A stretch of 6,108 nt of DNA from Euryarchaeota archaeon UBA538. Lineage in GTDB: Archaea > Thermoplasmatota > Poseidoniia > Poseidoniales > Thalassarchaeaceae. Location: the NCBI GenBank assembly GCA_002499325.1, contig DALC01000101.1, forward strand, positions 2,768 through 8,875. The letters are read 5' to 3'. The first letter of the stretch is position 1. The number at the start of each line of letters is the position of its first letter. Below the pieces are notes generated by a model. The model searched no databases and had not been told where the DNA came from. It was given only the letters and a program-made list of their open reading frames with translations. Positions 1-5,025 of this stretch are shown one piece after another. The position numbers and the translations under genes were made by a program.

Positions 1-1
1 C

Positions 2-43
2 AGTCCACTGGAGACAGCTCATTCACTGGCTCACATGGAATAA
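2..43 (+). CDS. possible C-terminal tail of an upstream gene (5' end outside window)
   Basis: Reading from base 2 gives an open frame of 13 codons (SPLETAHSLAHME) ending in TAA at 41-43. The last A of that stop is the first base of the ATG at 43-45, a TAATG overlap typical of translationally coupled genes. That arrangement is the only support. The frame is too short to recognise, and the competing frame from base 1 is also open into the next gene, so this may not be coding. Confidence 0.3.
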   Translation, partial: SPLETAHSLAHME

Positions 44-420
44 TGACTTCTATCTCAGGAAGATTCGAAGGAAACGCCCTAATTGTTGATGTAACCAATG
101 TCGCTCCAGACTTCGAAAACCCTGAAGCTATGAAGTCCGCAATGGACGATCGCAGGAGATGGACAACTTTCCTAGACGACGCGACTGGATACAACTCGAA
201 GCAGAGAGGGGACAAGGCGAAAGAATGGGCTAAGAAAGCATCAAAGGCAAAATCTGCTATCTCAGCAGCTCGTCATTTCATGTCTATGTCGGAGGCCATA
301 CCACAAGACAAGATAGGTCAGGCGGAGGAATTGATCTCTGAAATTGAGGAAGCCTTGGAGTCTAATGAAAATACGAAAGCCGCCGGAAGAGCGGAAAAAC
401 TGAACAAGTTATTCAATTAG
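43..420 (+). CDS. uncharacterised 125-residue helical protein upstream of tyrS
   Basis: I do not recognise this family. The protein begins with a short segment that looks like a beta strand or hairpin (about residues 5-18, with the hydrophobic run NALIVDV). The rest looks helical: a basic, lysine- and alanine-rich stretch at about 52-80 (EWAKKASKAK) and an acidic amphipathic helix at about 88-107 (AEELISEIEEALES), possibly a helical hairpin or coiled coil. There is no signal peptide or membrane segment, so it is probably cytosolic. I chose the ATG at 43 because an upstream frame appears to stop on it (TAATG). However, this frame stays open to the window edge (14 further codons), so a longer protein starting upstream is possible. 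It ends 8 bases before tyrS, and the tyrS ribosome-binding site overlaps its TAG, so the two are probably co-transcribed. The coding call is good; the function is unknown. Confidence 0.75.
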   Translation: MTSISGRFEGNALIVDVTNVAPDFENPEAMKSAMDDRRRWTTFLDDATGYNSKQRGDKAKEWAKKASKAKSAISAARHFMSMSEAIPQDKIGQAEELISEIEEALESNENTKAAGRAEKLNKLFN

Positions 421-423
421 GTG
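419..423 (+). promoter_or_regulatory. ribosome-binding site of tyrS (AGGTG)
   Basis: AGGTG lies 5 bases before the ATG at 429 and overlaps the stop codon of the preceding gene. It supports the ATG at 429 over the internal Met at residue 20, and so supports the roughly 20-residue N-terminal extension. It also suggests translational coupling with the upstream gene. Confidence 0.5.
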
Positions 424-428
424 TAAAA

Positions 429-1544
429 ATGCCCTCCGATGAAACTCAAGCTGATGAGGGGATACAGCACCCTATTGCAGCTAGGATGTTCTCAGGTTGC
501 GTAGAAGTTATCGGAGTGGACCATGTAGAAGCAGTTCTTTCGGGCTCGGAATCTAACTCTGGAAACAATCAACTGGTAGCATATATCGGTCTTGAGCCAA
601 GCGGAAAGGCACATTTGGGATGGCTACTCCTTTCGGGAACAATAAGAAAAATGTTGGATGAAGGGGTGAATGTCATTATTCTACTGGCTGATTGGCATGC
701 CTGGGTGAATGATAAATTCGGGCGAGATATGGGAAAGATATCACTTGCTGCCGATTACATGTCAGAGGTCTTTAGGGCCCTTCTCGACTATCCAGAATTA
801 GGTGATGGCCCCGGGCAAGTAAGGTTCGTTCGAGCATCAGAGGTCATGGATTCAGGAAAATACTGGGAAAGGGTACTACGGTGCTCCAAGAATATGAGTC
901 TTTCAAGGGTCAGGAGGACATTCAGCATTATGGGAAGGGATGAGGATTCCTCCGACCACGACTTATCTGCTTTCTATTATCCTGCTCTGCAGGCCGCTGA
1001 TATCTTTGAGCTGGAGGTTGACATAGCATTCGGAGGGATGGATCAGAGAAAGGCCCACATGTACATGAGAGAAGTAGCTGATAGAAATGGCTGGACTAAG
1101 CCAACTTGTATCCATACGCCAATGCTTTCTGGATTGAAGGGAGCAGGTGGGAGGATGGATTCATTCGAATATAAGATGTCCAAGTCAGACCCTAATAATG
1201 CAATAATTCTACATGACTCCAAAGATGTCCTCCGCAAGAAAATGAAGAAAGCATTTCTTGAGGTCGGAAACGACTCCTCTGCCATCTTTGAGATAGTCGA
1301 ACACATCATTATGCCAAGAATGGGTAAGATAGTTGTAACTCCAGATCCAAAGTATGGCTCTCCATCCAGCTTCTTTAGTTCTGATGATTTTGTTTCATCA
1401 GTTTCGGGAGGAAATGTGCACCCATTAGATGCAAAAATAGCCGTTGCAGACGCTCTTTTTGTAATCCTTTCACCCGTGTCCAAACATTTCCAAGAAAATC
1501 CCGAACTATTGGAGAGTATGGAATCACTCTCGGAATCTAAGTGA
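429..1544 (+). CDS. tyrS: tyrosyl-tRNA synthetase, archaeal/eukaryotic type
   Basis: Class I aminoacyl-tRNA synthetase that activates tyrosine with ATP and charges tRNA-Tyr in the cytosol. The Rossmann core starts near residue 50 with YIGLEPSGKAHLGW (52-65), which holds the HIGH-type motif as HLGW. The segment ADWHAWVNDK follows at 87-96. The tyrosine pocket is intact: aligned by eye with the Methanocaldococcus jannaschii enzyme, its Y32, Y151, Q155, D158 and Q173 correspond to Y52, Y184, Q188, D191 and Q206 (YYPALQAAD and GGMDQRK). The ATP loop is KMSKS at 249-253. The C-terminal motif VHPLDAKIAVADAL (330-343) matches the short archaeal anticodon-binding region. At 371 residues it is longer than the 306-residue M. 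jannaschii protein, through an N-terminal extension of about 20 residues and extra C-terminal sequence. It follows a small unknown gene by 8 bases. The closely related TrpRS is less likely given the retained tyrosine-binding residues. Confidence 0.95.
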   Translation: MPSDETQADEGIQHPIAARMFSGCVEVIGVDHVEAVLSGSESNSGNNQLVAYIGLEPSGKAHLGWLLLSGTIRKMLDEGVNVIILLADWHAWVNDKFGRDMGKISLAADYMSEVFRALLDYPELGDGPGQVRFVRASEVMDSGKYWERVLRCSKNMSLSRVRRTFSIMGRDEDSSDHDLSAFYYPALQAADIFELEVDIAFGGMDQRKAHMYMREVADRNGWTKPTCIHTPMLSGLKGAGGRMDSFEYKMSKSDPNNAIILHDSKDVLRKKMKKAFLEVGNDSSAIFEIVEHIIMPRMGKIVVTPDPKYGSPSSFFSSDDFVSSVSGGNVHPLDAKIAVADALFVILSPVSKHFQENPELLESMESLSESK

Positions 1545-1625
1545 ATCATTGTAATTTACGCTTTTCGAACGTTTCTTCAGGGACAGGTATCATAACCCCC
1601 ATTACTACGCGAGGCTGGTGAAATT
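1545..1625 (+). promoter_or_regulatory. tyrS-HMG-CoA synthase intergenic region, likely 3' end of tyrS mRNA and promoter of next gene
   Basis: This 81-base gap is the largest between same-strand genes here. Its first 35 bases are T-rich on the + strand (short runs around 1562-1565 and 1571-1577), which could release the tyrS transcript. I see no strong TATA box; the AT-rich stretch around 1551-1558 is only a weak candidate. No hairpin or RNA gene was recognised. Confidence 0.3.
1617..1621 (+). promoter_or_regulatory. ribosome-binding site of HMG-CoA synthase (GGTGA)
   Basis: GGTGA matches the anti-Shine-Dalgarno core and sits 4 bases before the ATG at 1626. The encoded protein starts directly with the conserved VGIDDIAIHFP strand of the family, which supports the same start. 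Confidence 0.5.
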
Positions 1626-3176
1626 ATGTCAGATGTCGGCATAGACGATATTGCAATTCATTTTCCTAGGCTTTACTTCGATATGAAGGACTTCGCTGAT
1701 TTCCGTGGTGCAGATTTCTCTAAACTAAACAAGGGACTAGGACTCTCTGCCATGGCTATTCCAGATGTACATGAGGATACTGCTACGATGGGTGCCAATG
1801 CAACTTCTAGGCTAATAGATCGCAACAACATAGATCCAAATAAGATCGGCCGTATCTATCTAGGTACAGAGTCCGCATTAGACGGTGCCAAACCTACAGC
1901 CACTTACATAATGGACATGCTAGAGCAGAAGTACTCTGGAAAATATGGTGAAAATTGCTTTAGAAATTGTGATGTCGTAGATTTGACCTTCGCATGTATT
2001 GGCGCTGTAGATGCTATGCACAATACGCTTGATTGGGTAGCCAGAGGAGGGCCGGAAAAAGACAGAATCGGCATAGTTGTGTTCGCAGACAATGCGAAGT
2101 ATGATCTTGGATCAAGCGGAGAGTATACCCAAGGTGCAGGAGGAGGTGCTATCCTAATCAGGCACAGTCCAAGGCTCCTTGCCATTCCTGACATCTGGGG
2201 AGTTTCTACAATGCCCGTCCATGACTTTTTCAAACCCAGAAGGGAAGTTAATACTAGAATGATCATTGAGAATGTATTAGAAATCGCCAAGGAGAGTGGC
2301 GAGAGGGTCAAAGATGGCTTGGCAGAGAAAATCCTCAAGTTCCTCCCAAATTCATCAAAGAAAGATGATATTATGTTCGAGAATGAAAAGTTGATGATTC
2401 ACAAAGATATGCCTGTGTTTGACGGGCAATTCTCGAATAGATGTTATTCTGAATCTGTAAAAACGGCGTTTATCGACTTCAGGTCGAAGGCAATCAGGGA
2501 TGGAAGATACAATCCAGAGACCGACGAAATACTCACTGAGCAGTGGTTACGGATTATTGTACATCTTCCGTACGCTTTCCAGGGAAAGAGGATGTTCCCA
2601 GATGTCTTCAGGCATGATAGGCGAAAACTTCCAGTTTGGGATGATATTACTGAGGAGATTGGTCCGGAACCACTTCCAGAGTCATTTCCCGATACTCCAG
2701 AAGGGATGGAAGAATTCGAGCGTGCCAATGACTCCTACAGGAGACTTATTTCAAAGACCGAAGAATTCAAGAATTTCGCAGAGCAGAGAATTGAGAAGAC
2801 ACAGCGAGCGTCCAGCCTGATTGGAAATCAATACACTGGTTCGATCTTTTTGGCTCTTATGTCTGCTATGGAGAGTGACTATCTAGATGGAACTGAGATG
2901 GGAGGGAATAAGGTCGGCCTCTGTGGATATGGCTCGGGGGCCAAGGCCAAGGTATTCGAAGGAGAAGTTCAGGAAGGATGGAAGGAGATTTCATCCAGAT
3001 TCAATTTATTTGAGAGGCTTTCGTCAAGGAAACCGATCGATAAAACGATCTACGAATCACTTCATAGAGGTTCAAGGAAAGAATCTGTAGTCACTCCAAG
3101 TAGTGAATTCGCACTAATAGGAATCAGTGCGGAAGGCGATCTTGAAGGCCAAAGAAGATATGCATGGATCGAGTAA
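1626..3176 (+). CDS. mvaS: hydroxymethylglutaryl-CoA synthase, long form
   Basis: Thiolase-fold enzyme that condenses acetyl-CoA with acetoacetyl-CoA to HMG-CoA, the precursor of mevalonate and, in archaea, of the isoprenoid chains of membrane lipids. The catalytic triad is visible: Glu82 in YLGTES (78-83), Cys124 in TFACIG (121-126) and His313 in IVHLPYAFQGKR (311-322). Other family motifs are EYTQGAGGGA (166-175), PVFDGQFS (263-270), GNQYTGS (400-406) and GYGSG (434-438). At 516 residues it is much longer than staphylococcal MvaS (about 390) or archaeal enzymes (about 350) and near the eukaryotic length. The extra length is an insertion at about 207-262 and a long segment between His313 and Asn401. 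From memory, several stretches resemble the long HMG-CoA synthases of Bacteroidetes, which would suggest transfer. It has its own leader with a GGTGA ribosome site and converges on the acyl-CoA dehydrogenase 26 bases downstream. Confidence 0.92.
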   Translation: MSDVGIDDIAIHFPRLYFDMKDFADFRGADFSKLNKGLGLSAMAIPDVHEDTATMGANATSRLIDRNNIDPNKIGRIYLGTESALDGAKPTATYIMDMLEQKYSGKYGENCFRNCDVVDLTFACIGAVDAMHNTLDWVARGGPEKDRIGIVVFADNAKYDLGSSGEYTQGAGGGAILIRHSPRLLAIPDIWGVSTMPVHDFFKPRREVNTRMIIENVLEIAKESGERVKDGLAEKILKFLPNSSKKDDIMFENEKLMIHKDMPVFDGQFSNRCYSESVKTAFIDFRSKAIRDGRYNPETDEILTEQWLRIIVHLPYAFQGKRMFPDVFRHDRRKLPVWDDITEEIGPEPLPESFPDTPEGMEEFERANDSYRRLISKTEEFKNFAEQRIEKTQRASSLIGNQYTGSIFLALMSAMESDYLDGTEMGGNKVGLCGYGSGAKAKVFEGEVQEGWKEISSRFNLFERLSSRKPIDKTIYESLHRGSRKESVVTPSSEFALIGISAEGDLEGQRRYAWIE

Positions 3177-3195
3177 GTCCGTAATCGTTGGACAC

Positions 3196-3202
3196 AAAAA
3201 AA
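3196..3202 (-). terminator. T7 tract after acyl-CoA dehydrogenase stop
   Basis: Seven A residues on the + strand read as TTTTTTT on the - strand, directly after the TGA of the dehydrogenase gene. Archaeal RNA polymerase commonly terminates at such oligo-T tracts without a strong hairpin. It lies in the 26-base gap between the two convergent genes. No equivalent T-run serves the + strand HMG-CoA synthase transcript here. Confidence 0.5.
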
Positions 3203-4378
3203 TCACTTCGGCTGGATTGCTCTATTGATTACAATCCTCTGAACTTCTTGGGTTCCTTCGTAAATTTGAGTAATCTTAGCGTCCCGGAAGAATCTCTCAA
3301 CAGGGAAATCAGTTGTATATCCGTAACCCCCCAAGACCTGGACTGCTCTTTCTGATACCCACATCGCAGTATCTCCAGCAAACAGCTTAGCCATGCTGGC
3401 TTCCTTAGTATGCCTCGGACCTCCTTCTTTGTAGTGATTATGTTTGGCCCATGCGGCCTTGTAAACCATCATCCTGGCAGCTTCAATCTGAGTGGACATG
3501 TCTGCAAGAATATTCCCGATACTCTGATGATATGATATTGGCTTTCCAAAGGTCTTACGCTCTTGTGAGTAGTTTAACGCTGACTCGAAAGAACCTTGAG
3601 CTATTCCTAAGGCTTGGGCGGCGATTCCTATACGGGAATTATCCAAAGCATTCATGGCTATCGGGAAACCTTCTCCCGAGCCTTTCAAAACATTCTCAAC
3701 AGGTACCATGCAATCTTCAAGAAGAAGCGAGCAGGTGTCAGAAGAACGAATCCCCAGCTTATCCTCCTTTTTCCCTACTGAAAAGCCCTTGAATCCCTTT
3801 TCAACAATGAATGCAGTAGTTCCTCCGTGTTTCTTTACTCCATACTCTGGATGATCAACATCCTTCGCAAATAGAACATATATGTCAGCACTGGATCCAT
3901 TAGTTACCCACATTTTTTCGCCGTTCAGTATGTAATGAGTTCCATCTTCGCTGAGCTTAGCCTTGCAAACCATAGCAGCCGCATCGGTCCCTGATCCAGC
4001 CTCAGAGAGGGAATATGCTCCTATTTCATTTCCTGCCAGTCTGGAAAGATACTTCTTCTTCTGCTCCTCATTCCCATGGATAGAGATCGTTTGGGCACAA
4101 AGACCGACATGAACGCAGTACATTACAGAGAAAGACGGATCAACTCTAGCCAACTCTTCGACAATAATTGCTTCGGTAATGTCGTCGACCGGACTCCCCC
4201 CATAATCTTCCCCAATTGTAATTCCTTGAAGACTAGTTTCACAGAAACTGGACCACTCCTCAATAGGGGCCTGCTGATTCTTGTCCCTGGTTAGGGTAGT
4301 GGGCTGGAGGACTTCCTCTGCAAAGCTTCTGACCATATTCCTAATCATATTCTGCTCTTCCGTCTCTTCAAAATTCAT
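3203..4378 (-). CDS. acyl-CoA dehydrogenase, short/branched-chain type
   Basis: FAD-dependent cytosolic enzyme that oxidises acyl-CoA to trans-2-enoyl-CoA, normally passing electrons to an electron-transfer flavoprotein. The full 391-residue family length is present. The N-terminal helical domain covers about 1-118. The first family signature is YSLSEAGSGTD (122-132), and a flavin-contacting strand MWVTN is at 156-160. The mid-domain segment KLGIRSSDT is at 207-215. The C-terminal helical domain begins near 230, with RKTFGKP at 274-280, and holds the second signature from QVLGGYGYT (347-355) to RFFRDAK (362-368). Glu374 in IYEGTQE (372-378) is at the position of the catalytic base of short- and medium-chain enzymes. 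The exact substrate cannot be read; butyryl-, 2-methylbutyryl- or isobutyryl-CoA are plausible. No electron-transfer flavoprotein, thiolase or hydratase gene lies next to it. No strong ribosome-binding site precedes the ATG. It is transcribed divergently from the H-protein-like gene. Confidence 0.93.
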   Translation of the reverse strand: MNFEETEEQNMIRNMVRSFAEEVLQPTTLTRDKNQQAPIEEWSSFCETSLQGITIGEDYGGSPVDDITEAIIVEELARVDPSFSVMYCVHVGLCAQTISIHGNEEQKKKYLSRLAGNEIGAYSLSEAGSGTDAAAMVCKAKLSEDGTHYILNGEKMWVTNGSSADIYVLFAKDVDHPEYGVKKHGGTTAFIVEKGFKGFSVGKKEDKLGIRSSDTCSLLLEDCMVPVENVLKGSGEGFPIAMNALDNSRIGIAAQALGIAQGSFESALNYSQERKTFGKPISYHQSIGNILADMSTQIEAARMMVYKAAWAKHNHYKEGGPRHTKEASMAKLFAGDTAMWVSERAVQVLGGYGYTTDFPVERFFRDAKITQIYEGTQEVQRIVINRAIQPK

Positions 4379-4491
4379 GGTTGCTCGTTACTTCCGAAAG
4401 GCATTCCATTGTTAATCTCTTGTTGAGTAATTCTCAAATCTTCAGGAACGAATAGTTGAAATGAGATATTGAGGGCCGCGGAGCGGGAAAC
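4379..4491. promoter_or_regulatory. divergent promoter region between acyl-CoA dehydrogenase and gcvH-like gene
   Basis: This 113-base gap separates two start codons on opposite strands and must hold both promoters. For the + strand, an AT-rich GATATT at 4465-4470 lies about 24 bases before the ATG at 4492. That would place transcription initiation at or next to the start codon, consistent with a leaderless or very short-leader mRNA. The GC-rich stretch just before the ATG (GGGCCGCGGAGCGGG) contains no clear ribosome-binding site. For the - strand, several AT-rich stretches lie between 4411 and 4440, but none is a convincing TATA box. No inverted repeat clear enough to call an operator was found. 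Confidence 0.4.
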
Positions 4492-5025
4492 ATGGCCGAC
4501 AGCGACTACGCAGAGTTCAGCATTGCACACGACCGCCTATACACGCTTGACCATCTTTGGATGCAAGTTCTGGATGAGGATAAGGACGAAGGTACGACTA
4601 GTATTAAGATAGGACTTAGTGAGTTCGTGATGGCCGAGTTCGGAGAAGTAATCCAGGTTGTTCTCGCAAGACCTAGGGATGAAAGTGATTTTGAGATTGA
4701 CGCAGATTCCGGTCTTTCAGAGGACGATGAAGAAGAAAAATCTCCCAAATCTCAAACAATGGGGGCCCAGGTCGATACCGATGAGCTTCTGATCACAGTA
4801 ACTACCAGATATGACAGCGAATTTGATAGGATGCTAATCAATGCGCCCATACCATGCACTATCATGGAGTTAAACGGCCATGTTGAGGATAACCCAGACC
4901 TAGTTAACGAGGATGCATATGGGGATGCTTGGTGCATAATCGTGAAGACTTTTACCGATGATTTCGACGAAGATCAATTCATGGATAAGGACGAGTACTT
5001 AGCCATGCTAAATGAGCTTCCCTGA
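4492..5025 (+). CDS. gcvH: glycine cleavage H protein-like, acidic, lipoyl lysine absent
   Basis: The protein follows the H-protein fold in order: LYTLDHLWMQV (16-26) matches the KYSKEHEWL region, IKIGLSEFVMAEFGEV (38-53) the VGITEHAQELLGD region, INAPIPCTI (116-124) the IYAPVSGEI region, and DNPDLVNEDAYGDAWCIIVK (133-152) the SPELVNxxPYxxGW region. Genuine H proteins carry lipoate on a lysine about eight residues before the AP pair and shuttle the methylamine group in glycine decarboxylation. Here the whole stretch 87-151 contains no lysine, and the expected site reads TTRYDSEFDRM. It is also longer (177 against about 129 residues), with an acidic insertion of about 27 residues near 61-97. 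Overall about 47 Asp/Glu stand against 11 Lys/Arg. The ATG is the first start after an in-frame stop at 4462-4464. It is unlikely to do lipoate chemistry itself. A scaffold, regulatory or lineage-specific role is inference. No gcvP or gcvT is in the window. Confidence 0.82.
   Translation: MADSDYAEFSIAHDRLYTLDHLWMQVLDEDKDEGTTSIKIGLSEFVMAEFGEVIQVVLARPRDESDFEIDADSGLSEDDEEEKSPKSQTMGAQVDTDELLITVTTRYDSEFDRMLINAPIPCTIMELNGHVEDNPDLVNEDAYGDAWCIIVKTFTDDFDEDQFMDKDEYLAMLNELP

Noticed and set aside
1043..1549. Open reading frame of 168 codons on the - strand
   Set aside because: Lies antisense within tyrS, whose protein is clearly recognisable throughout. The antisense product has no recognisable motif and a composition typical of a shadow frame.
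1545..1625. Possible small RNA or tRNA gene in the intergenic gap
   Set aside because: No cloverleaf, T-loop consensus or stable stem was found in the 81 bases.
1904..2338. Open reading frame of 144 codons on the - strand
   Set aside because: Antisense to the HMG-CoA synthase region holding Cys124 and neighbouring motifs. No support for independent coding.
3177..3193. Short inverted repeat GTCC...GGAC after the HMG-CoA synthase stop
   Set aside because: Only a 4-bp stem with a 9-base loop, followed on the + strand by A residues rather than T. Not a credible + strand terminator.
3451..3792. Open reading frame of 113 codons on the + strand
   Set aside because: Antisense to the acyl-CoA dehydrogenase, with an intact family match on the other strand and no recognisable product.
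1626..4378. HMG-CoA synthase and acyl-CoA dehydrogenase as one leucine-degradation or mevalonate operon
   Set aside because: The genes are convergent on opposite strands with a T7 tract between them, so they are not co-transcribed, and no other pathway gene is nearby.
4492..5025. gcvH-like gene as a pseudogene because the lipoyl lysine is missing
   Set aside because: The frame is uninterrupted over 177 codons and the N- and C-terminal family motifs are well preserved, which argues for a maintained protein with altered function.
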